Below, in pieces: positions 8,512 through 17,278 of a stretch of DNA of 64,000 bases; positions within the stretch are counted from its first letter, which is position 1, and the number at the start of each line of letters is the position of its first letter. The position numbers and the translations under genes were made by a program. The stretch is from Bog-756 sp052143895 (GTDB lineage Bacteria; Actinomycetota; Acidimicrobiia; Acidimicrobiales; RAAP-2), in the NCBI GenBank assembly GCA_052143895.1, contig JBKQRT010000031.1, positions 1-64,000 of the forward strand, read 5' to 3'. The notes under the pieces are model-generated. The model ran no database searches, had not been told where the DNA came from, and saw nothing but the letters and a program-made list of their open reading frames with translations.

Positions 8512-8916
8512 ATGAGTCCGACCCCCAGATCCACCCGTTCCCGGCCCGAACCGGCCGCCGTGTTCTTCGAGGACCTGGCCTCGAGGAAGCACGACGCTCG
8601 TCTGCACCATGCGACCGGCACGGTCCGCATAGACCTGCGGGACGACGCCGGCATCGAGCACTGGTACGTCACCATGGCCAAGGGCGACGTCTCGATCTCC
8701 CGCCGCAACGCCAAGGCCGACTCCGTCGTCCGGATGGACAAGAAGCTGTTTGAGGGGATGGTCAAAGGCTCGGTCAACTTCAACGCCGCCCTCCTGCGCG
8801 GCGTGCTCGAGGTCGAGGGGGACATCGGGCTCTTCGTCGCCTTCGAGCGCCTGCTCCCGGGCCCGGCCCAGTCCCGGGCCAGCTTCCTCGAGCGGCAGGA
8901 GGAACTGACGCGATGA
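8512..8916 (+). CDS. SCP2 sterol-binding-domain protein
   Basis: A 134-residue single-domain protein with the SCP2 fold (FFEDLASRKHDAR, GTVRIDLRDDAG, WYVTMAKGDVSIS, NAALLRGVLEVEGDIGLFVAFERLLPG). The fold makes a hydrophobic tunnel for lipids or acyl groups; many actinobacterial members have unknown ligands. GGAG at 8500 precedes the ATG by eight bases. Its stop overlaps the start of the glycosidase gene by four bases (ATGA), so the two proteins are probably made in a fixed ratio. A link between a lipid-binding protein and an alpha-glucan enzyme is unexpected. Confidence 0.85.
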   Translation: MSPTPRSTRSRPEPAAVFFEDLASRKHDARLHHATGTVRIDLRDDAGIEHWYVTMAKGDVSISRRNAKADSVVRMDKKLFEGMVKGSVNFNAALLRGVLEVEGDIGLFVAFERLLPGPAQSRASFLERQEELTR

Positions 8917-10988
8917 GTACCGACGTGGTCAAGATCCTCGACGGCAACACTTTCGTGGTGAGCGACGGGCGTGGTGACATCGAAGCCTCGCCCACCGATC
9001 CCACCGGGCTGTTCTCCTTCGACACCCGGTTCCTGTCCCGGTGGGTGCTCAGCGTCAACGGTGAGCGCCTCAACGCCCTGTCCGCCGACGACCTGCAGTA
9101 CTTCGAGGCCCGCTTCTTCCTGGTGCCGGGGACGGGCACGGTCTACGTGGACGCCCAGCTCTCGGTGATCCGCCGGCGGGTCGTGGCCTCCGGGTTCCAC
9201 GAGGAGCTGGTGATCCTCAACCACGGGGCCGATCCCGTGGACCTCGAGGTGCGGGTCGAGGCGGACAGCGACTTCGCCGATCTCTTCGAGGTGAAGGACG
9301 CCCTCAAGAAGAAGGGCACCTGCGAGCGCGTCGCCGGCCAGGACGGCCTCACCCTCCGGTACCGGCGCCAGACCTTCGAGCGCGAGACCTGGATCACCGC
9401 CACCGCACCGGCCTCGGTCGACCAGGGCGGTTTCACCTTCTCGGCCACCGTCGCCGGGCACGGCCAGTGGAGCACCGACCTGAATGTGACAGTGGCCCAG
9501 GGAACCCTTCGGCCGGTGCTGCGCAAGGCCATGGGCCCGACCCAGCGGGCGGCGGTGGCCGACTCGATGGCCAAGGACCTCCGTCGGTGGATCGATGGTG
9601 CCCCGCGCCTCGAGTGCGACAACGACCCGTTGAAAGTCACCTACCGGCGCAGCCTGGTCGACCTGGCCGCCCTGCGCTTCGTCGCACCCATCATGCCCAA
9701 GCACGCCCTCCCCGCCGCCGGCCTGCCCTGGTTCATGACCATGTTCGGTCGGGACAGCATCTTCACCAGCCTGCAGGCGCTCCCGTTCACCCCCGACCTG
9801 GCCGCCACCACGCTGCGGGCGCTCGGTGCCCGCCAGGGCACCCGCCTCGACGACTTCCGCGACGAGGACCCGGGCCGGATCCTCCACGAGCTGCGCTACG
9901 GCGAGCTCACCGCCTTCGAGGAGCGCCCCCACTCGCCCTACTACGGCTGCGCCGACGCCACACCGCTGTACGTGGTGCTGCTGGACGAGTACGAGCGCTG
10001 GACGGGGGACACCAAGCTGGTGCGCGAGCTCGAGTACGAGGCCCGCGCCGCCCTCACGTGGATCGACGAGTACGCCGACCTCCAGGGGAACGGCTACGTC
10101 TCCTACAAGCGCCGTAACGAGAAGACCGGTCTCGAGAACCAGTGCTGGAAGGATTCGTGGGACTCCATCTCGTTCCGTGACGGCACCCTGCCCGGGTTCC
10201 CCCGGGCCACCTGCGAGCTGCAGGGGTACGCCTACGACGCCAAGGTCCGAGGAGCCCGCCTGGCCCGCACGGTGTGGCGGGACGTCGGGCTGGCCGACCG
10301 CCTGGAGAAGGAGGCCGCCGATCTCAAACGCCGGTTCAACCGCGACTTCTGGATCGAGGACGGCCAGTACTTCGCCGTTGCCCTCGACGAGGAGGGGCGG
10401 CAGGTCGACACCCTGACCTCGAACAACGGGCACCTGCTGTGGAGCGGGATCGTCGAGAAGTCGAAGGCGCGCGCCGTCGCCGACCACCTGCTCGGCAGCC
10501 GGTTGTTCACCGGGTGGGGCGTACGCACGCTGGCCGAGGGGGAGGGGCGGTTCAACCCGATCGGCTACCACGTGGGGACGGTCTGGCCCTTCGACAGCTC
10601 CTTTATCGCCTGGGGCCTGCGCCGCTACGGGTTCAAGCGGGAGGCGGCCCAGATCGCCGAGGGGATCCTGTCCGCCGCCGAGTTCTTCGACGGGCGCCTA
10701 CCCGAGGCCTTCGGTGGCTACCCCCGGGCCATGACCAAGTACCCGGTCCAGTACCCGACGGCCTGTAGCCCGCAGGCCTGGTCGACCGGCGCACCGCTCC
10801 TGCTGCTACGCACCATGCTCGGCCTCGAGCCCATGGGCCAGCACCTGGTGGTCGACCCGGTGCTGCCCGCGACCGTCGGACGGATGGAGCTGCTCGACAT
10901 CCCCGGTCGGTGGGGCCGGATCGACGCCTTCGGTCGGGGCCGTGTCGACACCGACCGCCCGGCAGGGCGCCCACAGGCCCGGCACTAG
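8913..10988 (+). CDS. Glycogen debranching-type amylo-alpha-1,6-glucosidase
   Basis: A 691-residue glucan enzyme. The N-terminal 200 residues form a GDE_N-type beta domain (NTFVVSDGRGDIEASPTDPTG, FDTRFLSRWVLSVNG). The rest is an (alpha/alpha)6 barrel of the amylo-alpha-1,6-glucosidase/MGH1 clan, with motifs WFMTMFGRDSIFTSLQA, ENQCWKDSWDSI and NPIGYHVGTVWPFDSSF. Such proteins are cytoplasmic and act on glycogen branch points or related alpha-glucosides. The ATG lies inside the previous stop (ATGA). No separate 4-alpha-glucanotransferase domain is present, so it is not the eukaryotic bifunctional type. Confidence 0.88.
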   Translation: MSTDVVKILDGNTFVVSDGRGDIEASPTDPTGLFSFDTRFLSRWVLSVNGERLNALSADDLQYFEARFFLVPGTGTVYVDAQLSVIRRRVVASGFHEELVILNHGADPVDLEVRVEADSDFADLFEVKDALKKKGTCERVAGQDGLTLRYRRQTFERETWITATAPASVDQGGFTFSATVAGHGQWSTDLNVTVAQGTLRPVLRKAMGPTQRAAVADSMAKDLRRWIDGAPRLECDNDPLKVTYRRSLVDLAALRFVAPIMPKHALPAAGLPWFMTMFGRDSIFTSLQALPFTPDLAATTLRALGARQGTRLDDFRDEDPGRILHELRYGELTAFEERPHSPYYGCADATPLYVVLLDEYERWTGDTKLVRELEYEARAALTWIDEYADLQGNGYVSYKRRNEKTGLENQCWKDSWDSISFRDGTLPGFPRATCELQGYAYDAKVRGARLARTVWRDVGLADRLEKEAADLKRRFNRDFWIEDGQYFAVALDEEGRQVDTLTSNNGHLLWSGIVEKSKARAVADHLLGSRLFTGWGVRTLAEGEGRFNPIGYHVGTVWPFDSSFIAWGLRRYGFKREAAQIAEGILSAAEFFDGRLPEAFGGYPRAMTKYPVQYPTACSPQAWSTGAPLLLLRTMLGLEPMGQHLVVDPVLPATVGRMELLDIPGRWGRIDAFGRGRVDTDRPAGRPQARH

Positions 10989-11001
10989 CCGGTAGCCGTC
11001 G

Positions 11002-11553
11002 TCAGCCCACCCGGCGGAGGGTGTTGCCGTCGGTGTGGGAGAACGGCTCGTCGAACTCCTTCATCCGGAGGGTGGTCGTCTCCGCGTAGGACCAGCTGTC
11101 CTGACCGACGGTGATGGTGACCTCGTAGCGCAACGTGCTGGCGTTGGCGGCCAGGTAGTGGCTCTCGCCGATGGTGTACTGGTCGCCCCCCTGGGCGGCG
11201 GTCATGGTGAACCGGTCCGCATCGGCCTCGGCCGTCCCGCCGGCGAGCACGGTGATGCCCCGGGGCACGACGAACCCCCGCATGACCTCGCCAGTGGCCG
11301 CGTCCCACAGCCAGTAGCCGACCTCGGTGTGGAACGGGTTCTCCTCGCCGCCTCGCCACATGGCGCTCCGGTAGTCCAAGCCGTAGAGGTGCTGGCTCCC
11401 GTTGTCGACCGGGCCGAAGGGCTTCATCGTGCACTTCTCGAGGAAGGGGGTGCCGAGCACCTTGCCCTCGGTGTGCGAGTAGGCGGTGTCGAGACCGCCC
11501 GCCCCCTCCCACTCACCGGCGAGCGCTCCGAGTGGACCCCATTCGTCAGCCAT
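11002..11553 (-). CDS. Nitrobindin-like (FABP-fold) heme-binding protein
   Basis: A 183-residue beta-barrel protein of the nitrobindin/THAP4 C-terminal family. The opening LGALAGEWEG is the family hallmark (short helix, then first strand). The C-terminal FSHTDGNTLRRVG contains the His expected as heme ligand. Nitrobindins bind ferric heme and react with NO or peroxynitrite; whether this one holds heme is inferred. GGAGGAG precedes the ATG at 11553. It faces the debranching enzyme gene with 13 bases between stops. Confidence 0.78.
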   Translation of the reverse strand: MADEWGPLGALAGEWEGAGGLDTAYSHTEGKVLGTPFLEKCTMKPFGPVDNGSQHLYGLDYRSAMWRGGEENPFHTEVGYWLWDAATGEVMRGFVVPRGITVLAGGTAEADADRFTMTAAQGGDQYTIGESHYLAANASTLRYEVTITVGQDSWSYAETTTLRMKEFDEPFSHTDGNTLRRVG

Positions 11554-11639
11554 GTCGTCTCCTCCACCGGGGGTGTCCGCCCGTATGGTGGCGGAGGACC
11601 CCTGTTCAGGCCACCCGGTGAGGGTGACGGGTCGATTGT

Positions 11640-11661
11640 CCGGGACGGCGGACCGTCCCGG
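11640..11661 (-). terminator. Perfect 9-bp hairpin with tetraloop
   Basis: CCGGGACGG (11640-11648) and CCGTCCCGG (11653-11661) enclose a four-base loop. It lies about 55 bases after the serine hydrolase stop, on that gene's strand, and upstream of the nitrobindin-like gene. There is no T-run behind it, so terminator or processing site remains an inference. Confidence 0.5.
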
Positions 11662-11715
11662 AAGGGCCAAAAGACTGTAGTTCGCCGGTGGACCCTACCG
11701 CCGGGATCCAGCGGG

Positions 11716-12975
11716 TCACGCCGCCCGGCGGGCAGCCTCCACCGCGGCCTTGGTCAGCCGGTAGCTCCGGGCGTCGCCGGTCGTGCCGATCTCCATCCGG
11801 TTCATGACGTAGCCCATCCCGAGCCCGAGGTCTGGGTCCGCCCACCCGACCGAGCCGCCCATCCCGAAGTGGCCGAACGAGCGCGGGCCGCCGAACCCGG
11901 ACGACGCGATGATCCCGCGGTTGAGCATGAAGCCGAGCCCCCACTGGATGTCCAGCCCAAGGAGCACCCGGTCCGGCCCCTCGGTACGCGGGACCAGCAC
12001 CCGGTCGAGCTGCTCCGGGGAGAGGATGCGGAACGAATCGCCCGACGGGGTGGTCACGTCGCTCACGCAGGCGCCGTACAGGCGGGCCAGCGAGCGGGCG
12101 TCGCAGATGCCGTTGGCCGCCGGAATCTCGGCGGCGTGCAGCCTCGGGTCGTCCCACACGTCGGGGTCGGATAAGGCGCCCCCGGGCGCGCCGAGGGCGT
12201 TGAAGAGCGGCCCGCCCGGTGCCAGGTAGGTGGCCGCCTGGGCGGCCAGGTCGGCGTCCCCGGGCCCGCCGTGCCCCCCGGCCAGGGCGTCGAGCGACTG
12301 CAGCGAACGGCCCGACTCGAGCGACTCGAGGAACGAGACCAGCCGGGCCACCCTCGGCTCCTCGGAGGCGGGCAGACCGATGAAGAACTCCGCCCCCAGG
12401 GGACCGGCGATCTCCTCCTGCAGGTACGTCCCGAGACTGCGGCCGGTGACCCGCCGGACCACCTCGCCGACCAGCCAGCCGTACGTTGTGGCGTGGTAGC
12501 CGTGCGCCGTGCCCGGGGGCCACGATGGCGCCTGGCGCTCGAGCGCCCTCACGACCGGATCCCACGCCAGCGCCTCCTCGAACGACAGCGAGCCGTCGAT
12601 CCAGGCCAGGCCGGCCCGGTGGGAGAGCAGGTCGGCGACCGTCACCCGCTCCTTGCCGGCCTGGGCGAACGCCGGCCAGTACTCCGCTACCGGCGCCTCC
12701 ACGTCGATGGCGCCCTCCTGGGCCAGACGGTCGGCGCACATGGCGGTGATCCCCTTGGTGGTCGAGTAGACGAGCACCAGGGTGTCCTCCTCCCACGGGC
12801 GGCCGGTCCGGGTGTCGGCCGTCCCACCCCACAGGTCGACTACCTGGGCGCCGCGGTGGTAAGCGGCGAACGCCGCCCCGTCCTCCGTGCCGCCGTCGAA
12901 ATTGGCCTGGAACGCCTCGCGCACCGCCTCGAAGCCCTGGGCCACCCATCCGTTCGTCGTCGTCATGGCGGACAT
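11716..12975 (-). CDS. Serine hydrolase, class C beta-lactamase/esterase family
   Basis: A 419-residue protein of the beta-lactamase/DD-peptidase fold (esterase EstB-like). The nucleophile motif is STTK (SxxK, near residue 70), the second element is YHA (YxN-type, with Tyr retained), and the third is HFGMGG. No signal peptide is evident, so it is probably cytoplasmic. Members hydrolyse esters or small amides more often than beta-lactams. The N-terminus reads MSAMTTTNGW; an internal ATG at 12966 is an equally good start. The next gene downstream is nitrobindin-like, with no visible functional link. Confidence 0.85.
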   Translation of the reverse strand: MSAMTTTNGWVAQGFEAVREAFQANFDGGTEDGAAFAAYHRGAQVVDLWGGTADTRTGRPWEEDTLVLVYSTTKGITAMCADRLAQEGAIDVEAPVAEYWPAFAQAGKERVTVADLLSHRAGLAWIDGSLSFEEALAWDPVVRALERQAPSWPPGTAHGYHATTYGWLVGEVVRRVTGRSLGTYLQEEIAGPLGAEFFIGLPASEEPRVARLVSFLESLESGRSLQSLDALAGGHGGPGDADLAAQAATYLAPGGPLFNALGAPGGALSDPDVWDDPRLHAAEIPAANGICDARSLARLYGACVSDVTTPSGDSFRILSPEQLDRVLVPRTEGPDRVLLGLDIQWGLGFMLNRGIIASSGFGGPRSFGHFGMGGSVGWADPDLGLGMGYVMNRMEIGTTGDARSYRLTKAAVEAARRAA

Positions 12976-13017
12976 CTTCGCGGACTGGGCCGGGGCGTGC
13001 GTCCCGGCCGGGCGGCG

Positions 13018-14697
13018 TCAGCAGCGACCTGGCACGATCGAGACGCGCACGTCGGTCGCCCCGCGGCCGTTCACGATGTCGAGGTGCTCGGCCCCGGGCG
13101 CCGAGGTGATCCGTCCGCCGGAGACGGTCGCGCAGTAGCCGCCCCCGTAGTGCTCGGCCACGGGCACGACGACGACGGTCGGCTCGGTGATGCGGGGGTC
13201 GGCACGGTACTGGAGGGTGAAGACGCCCGACGAGGGATCGAACGACAAGGTCGTCGGCCTGCCGGCGACCGCCGACGCGTAGGCGCGGCTGAGGACCGGC
13301 AGCAGCGGGTCCGTCGCCCGGCTCGGCGGCCACAGCCCCGAGTCGTGGGAGCCGGTGGGGTCGTCGTAGCGGATCCACTGCCAGTACGTCCACCCGACCA
13401 GCTCGTCGTCGGCGTCGGCGGTGATCCTGCCCACGTCGTCGGCGTCGGTGGTTGCGCCGAACTCGGAGAGGAACCACGCCGGCCCACCCGGCTGCTCGGG
13501 CGTCGTGTCGGCGGTGCGTTCGGCGGTGCGCTCGGTGAACACACTGCGTTCGAGCGGGCCGCAGGTGGAGCCGTAGCCGGGCGGTTCGGGACCGTTCGGG
13601 ACGTGGAGGAAGCAGTAGTCGTGGAAGTTGAGGACGAGCCGCCCCGCCGCCATCGGCCCGACGTGGTTGGGCACGCCGGAGTCGGTCGTGAAGTCCGGCT
13701 CGTAGAAGACGAGGTGGTGGGGGTCGGCGGCCTCGAGGCGGGGGACGATCCCGACGGCCGGGTCGTCCGGCGGGCACGTGACCGTCTGCCCGGACTGGTC
13801 CGTCCCCGGGTCGGCCCGTCCCATGTAGAAGCACTGCAGCTCGGCATCGAACGCGACGTTGCTGCCGTACGGGGGGAGCCCCTGCGCGTACGGCTCGTTG
13901 AACGGGTCGTAGCCCACGACCCACGGGTCGTCCCGCTCATGGGCCGCCAGCCGCGTCCACAGCGAATCGAACTGGCCCTGCAGGTCACCCACTACGTCGT
14001 TGCGCCAGAAGTGCGCATAGGCAGCGGCGACCCCGGGCCCCCGGAGATTCTCGCTCCAGTCGGGGACGTCGAGCTTCGGCCGGGGCTGCTGCCCGTCGGG
14101 GCAGACCGCCCAGTCGGGGGCGCCCTCGCCGCCGAACACGTCGCTGTACACGTCCTGGTGCATGTCGAGGAGCGAGTAGATGCCGTAGCGGCCGAGCAGG
14201 GCGATGGTGGCGTCGAGCCTCGCCACGTAGGCGTCGTACGCCGACGCACGGAACTCGGCCGTCCCCGACGCCCGGGGCGCGCCGGGGTCGCAGACCGACG
14301 GCTCGTCGATCGGACCCCGGCCCGGCTCGAGGCCCCTCCAGATGATGCCGAGCCTGACCACGTCGAACCCGAGGGCCGCCATGCGCCGCACCTGGGTGGT
14401 GGTGAGGACGTTCGGGCCGGTACCGTCGACCACGACCTCGTAGGGTGCCAGCTTGTAGACCAGGTCGACGCCGTGCAGCAGCGCTACCCGGCCGTACCGG
14501 TCGACGAGGAACGGTCCGCCCGGGGCGGTCATCGGGCCGACCGGGCCCGCCTGCGGATTGGGGGCGGGCGGTGGGGCGGCCGCAGCGCCCGGTGCGCCCG
14601 ATGCGGCGCTTCCACACGCCGTCGCCGACACGGCGATGACCGCCACCAGCACGGCGGCGGTCATCGCCCGGTCACGCCGGTGCCCCCGTCCGACCAT
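13018..14697 (-). CDS. Secreted GH5-family glycosidase, probable lipoprotein
   Basis: A 559-residue glycoside hydrolase family 5 protein resembling endoglycosylceramidases. After an Arg-rich start there is a hydrophobic segment ending VSATAC, a plausible lipobox, then a Pro/Ala-rich linker. The catalytic acid is in YDPFNEPYA and the nucleophile in WFLSEFGATTD; LHGVDLVYK, VRLGIIWRGLEP and DMHQDVYSD match the barrel strands. It would cleave glycans of glycolipids or beta-glucosides outside the cell. The ATG at 14697 is used; a GTG at 14715 is possible. It is transcribed divergently from the P450 gene, 92 bases away. Confidence 0.84.
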   Translation of the reverse strand: MVGRGHRRDRAMTAAVLVAVIAVSATACGSAASGAPGAAAAPPPAPNPQAGPVGPMTAPGGPFLVDRYGRVALLHGVDLVYKLAPYEVVVDGTGPNVLTTTQVRRMAALGFDVVRLGIIWRGLEPGRGPIDEPSVCDPGAPRASGTAEFRASAYDAYVARLDATIALLGRYGIYSLLDMHQDVYSDVFGGEGAPDWAVCPDGQQPRPKLDVPDWSENLRGPGVAAAYAHFWRNDVVGDLQGQFDSLWTRLAAHERDDPWVVGYDPFNEPYAQGLPPYGSNVAFDAELQCFYMGRADPGTDQSGQTVTCPPDDPAVGIVPRLEAADPHHLVFYEPDFTTDSGVPNHVGPMAAGRLVLNFHDYCFLHVPNGPEPPGYGSTCGPLERSVFTERTAERTADTTPEQPGGPAWFLSEFGATTDADDVGRITADADDELVGWTYWQWIRYDDPTGSHDSGLWPPSRATDPLLPVLSRAYASAVAGRPTTLSFDPSSGVFTLQYRADPRITEPTVVVVPVAEHYGGGYCATVSGGRITSAPGAEHLDIVNGRGATDVRVSIVPGRC

Positions 14698-14789
14698 CGA
14701 CGTGCGTGCCGTCACCTCGTGCAGTCTGTCCCATGCACCGGCAGCGTGCCGGCGTCGTCCGGGGTAACGTCTCGTCGGGGGGAGACGAC

Positions 14790-15986
14790 GTGACACCTGA
14801 GACCGCCGCACCGGCCTACGATCCCCGCGATCCGGACACCCTGCGCGACCCGTATCCCGTCTACCGCCGCCTGCGCGAGGAGGACCCGGTCCACCGCTCG
14901 CCGCTTGGCTTCTGGGTGCTCTCCCGCTTCGAGGACGTGTATCGGGCGACACTCGACACGGCCACCTTCTCGTCGGCGCACGGGCTGACCTATGGCCGGG
15001 ACGAGATCGCCGCCCTCGGGCTCACCCCCACGCTGGTGATGATGGACCGGCCGCGCCACACCACGTTCCGGCGGCTGATCAGCCGCGGGTTCACCCCCAG
15101 GCGGGTGGCCGGGCTCGAGCCCGCCGTCCGCGAATTCGTACAGGCCAGGGTCGAGCGCATGGTCGAGGACGGCGAGTGCGACCTCATCGAGGTGCTGGCC
15201 GGGCCGTTGCCGACCCTGGTGGTCGCCACCTACCTCGGGGTACCGCCCGGCGACCGTGCGCAGTTCGACACCTGGAGCGACGCCATTGTGTCTGCCAACG
15301 CCACCGGCCGCGTCATCAGCGACGCCGCCGAGGCGGTCGCCGGGCTCTACGCCTACTTCACCGGCCTGATCGAGGAGAAGCGGCGGTGTCCCGGTCAGGA
15401 CATGCTCAGCGACCTGGTGGAAGCCAGGGTCGACGGGCTCCCACTCCACGTCGACGAGATCCTCGGGTTCTGCTTCGTCATGATCGCCGGCGGCAACGAC
15501 ACCACCACCGGGCTGCTGGGGGGAGCGGCGGTGGCGCTGACCGAGTGCCGGGACCAGCGGGCCCTCCTGCTCGAGGATGCCGGGCTCCTGCCCGGCGCCC
15601 TCGACGAGCTCCTCCGGCTGACCAGCCCGGTCCAGGGCCTGTCCCGCACCGTGATGCGCGACGTGACCGTGCGCGGCACGACCATGGAGGCCGGGGCCAA
15701 GGTCCACCTGCTCTACGGCTCGGCCAACCGCGACCGGCGCGAGTTCGGGCCGACGGCGGACCGCCTCGACGTGACCCGGAGGTTCCGCCGGATGCTCGCT
15801 TTCGGCAACGGGCCCCATCACTGCATCGGCGCGGCGGCCGCCCGCCTCCAGGCGAGGGTGGCCCTCGAGGAGCTGCTCGGGGCGATGCCCGACTTCACGG
15901 TCGACGCCTCCCGGGGGCGACTGGCGCCGGGACCGTTCGTGCGGCGCTACGAATCATTGCCCCTGGACACCGGTCGGCGCCGCTGA
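14790..15986 (+). CDS. Cytochrome P450
   Basis: A soluble 398-residue bacterial class I P450. The oxygen-binding I-helix AGGNDTTT is at 233-240, the ExxR pair is E273/R276, and the heme loop FGNGPHHCIG has the thiolate ligand Cys345. It needs a ferredoxin and reductase, none of which is adjacent. The GTG at 14790 follows GGGGGGAG with good spacing and gives an N-terminus of family length. Its end converges on an amidohydrolase gene. Similar actinobacterial P450s hydroxylate fatty acids, terpenoids or steroids; the substrate cannot be read here. Confidence 0.9.
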   Translation: MTPETAAPAYDPRDPDTLRDPYPVYRRLREEDPVHRSPLGFWVLSRFEDVYRATLDTATFSSAHGLTYGRDEIAALGLTPTLVMMDRPRHTTFRRLISRGFTPRRVAGLEPAVREFVQARVERMVEDGECDLIEVLAGPLPTLVVATYLGVPPGDRAQFDTWSDAIVSANATGRVISDAAEAVAGLYAYFTGLIEEKRRCPGQDMLSDLVEARVDGLPLHVDEILGFCFVMIAGGNDTTTGLLGGAAVALTECRDQRALLLEDAGLLPGALDELLRLTSPVQGLSRTVMRDVTVRGTTMEAGAKVHLLYGSANRDRREFGPTADRLDVTRRFRRMLAFGNGPHHCIGAAAARLQARVALEELLGAMPDFTVDASRGRLAPGPFVRRYESLPLDTGRRR

Positions 15987-15995
15987 CCAGGGCTT

Positions 15996-16009
15996 GGGCC
16001 GGCCGGCCC
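15996..16009. terminator. 14-bp perfect palindrome between convergent genes
   Basis: GGGCCGGCCGGCCC is self-complementary and occupies most of the 31-base gap between the convergent P450 and amidohydrolase stops. It could act as a bidirectional terminator; there is no T-run. Confidence 0.4.
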
Positions 16010-16017
16010 GGCGCCGC

Positions 16018-17214
16018 TCAGGGAACAACGGTCTCCGGAAGCGGCCAGCGGTAGAGGCGGGCGGCGTTCTCGTGGGTCAGCTTGCGGAGGTCCTCCACCG
16101 GCAGGTGGCCCCAGTAGCGGGCGATGACCTCCTGGGTGTCCGGCCAGGTGGAGTCGCCGTGCGGGTAGTCGACCTCCAGCATGATGTGGTCGATCCCGAT
16201 CCGGTGGCGGGTGTCGATGGTGGACGGGTCGTCGATCGTGCAGAAGTAGAAGTTCCGCTGGAGCACCTCGGCGGGCCGCAGTCCCGAGGCGTCGTAGTCC
16301 CGCCCGTACCCCGACCGGTCCACGATGTTGTCGAGCCGGTCGAGGAGCATGGCCACCCAGCCGATACCGCCCTCGCTCATGGCGATCTTGAGGTCCGGGT
16401 AGCGGACCGGGAGACCGGACCAGAGCCACTCCGCGCACGCCGACAGGGACATCTGGCCGAAGAGCGTCGCACCCAATTGCACCATCGGGCTGTCGTCGGG
16501 CATGTCGACCATGCCGGACGACCCGACGTGGAGGGAGATGACCGTGTCGGTCTCCTGGCAGGCGGCGACGATGGGGTCCCAGTACCCCGAGAACAGGCTC
16601 GGCAGCCCGATGCGGTGCGGGCGCTCGGGCAAGGTCACCGATCGGAACCCCCGCTCGGCGTTGCGCCGGATCTCCGCTGCGCCCTGCTCCGGATCGGCGA
16701 GAGAGGTGATGCCGCAGGGGATGATGCGGTCCGGGTACGGCTGCCACCACGCCTCGTAGAGCCAGTCGTTCCAGGCGCGGGTGACCGCCAGGCCGAGGTT
16801 CGGGTCACTCGCCTCGGAGAAGACCCGTCCCGAGAACCCGGTGATCATGGAGGGGAAGTTGAGCGATGCCCACACCCCGTTGATGTCCATGTCGACGATG
16901 CGGGCGTCGATGTCCCAGCACCCTCTGCGCATGTCCTCGAACCGGGTCGGCTCCAGCGTCACGCACTCAGGCCGGCGGCCGGCCACCGCGTTCATCCCGA
17001 CCTGCGAGTAATGCTTCCCGTCGAACTCCCAGATCTGGTGGCCGCGGCGGGTCTCGATCACCCTCGGGGCCAGGTCGGCGAATCGGCGGGGGAGGCGGCC
17101 CTCGAACATGTCCGGGGGCTCGACGAGGTGGTCGTCCACCGAGATCACGGTGGCCCGCACCGTCCGCGGCTCGGGGTCGGGCAGCAGGGTGTCCCGCCGG
17201 GTGGTGATGTTCAT
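16018..17214 (-). CDS. Amidohydrolase 2-family metal-dependent hydrolase
   Basis: A 398-residue TIM-barrel protein of the amidohydrolase-related (ACMSD-like) family. The N-terminal SVDDHLVEPPDMF is the usual first-strand motif. ISLHVGSSG carries the middle His, EGGIGWVAMLLDRLD follows, and DHIMLEVDYPHGDSTWP carries the last acidic metal ligand. Family members decarboxylate or hydrolyse aromatic and cyclic acids. GGGGAGA lies six bases before the ATG at 17214. It is beside, and convergent with, the P450 gene, so both could belong to degradation of one compound; that is speculation. Confidence 0.85.
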   Translation of the reverse strand: MNITTRRDTLLPDPEPRTVRATVISVDDHLVEPPDMFEGRLPRRFADLAPRVIETRRGHQIWEFDGKHYSQVGMNAVAGRRPECVTLEPTRFEDMRRGCWDIDARIVDMDINGVWASLNFPSMITGFSGRVFSEASDPNLGLAVTRAWNDWLYEAWWQPYPDRIIPCGITSLADPEQGAAEIRRNAERGFRSVTLPERPHRIGLPSLFSGYWDPIVAACQETDTVISLHVGSSGMVDMPDDSPMVQLGATLFGQMSLSACAEWLWSGLPVRYPDLKIAMSEGGIGWVAMLLDRLDNIVDRSGYGRDYDASGLRPAEVLQRNFYFCTIDDPSTIDTRHRIGIDHIMLEVDYPHGDSTWPDTQEVIARYWGHLPVEDLRKLTHENAARLYRWPLPETVVP

Positions 17215-17278
17215 GACGATCTCCCCACCCGCCGAGTATGCCACCCGGCCCCGGTGGTCACCCGGAGGTGCCCGATGG

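Noticed and set aside
7560..10571. A 1,003-codon minus-strand frame opposite the debranching enzyme
   Set aside because: Antisense shadow of a well-supported gene, with low-complexity composition.
13018..14697. Mobile-element origin for the GH5 lipoprotein region
   Set aside because: No terminal inverted repeats, transposase or shift in codon use was seen.
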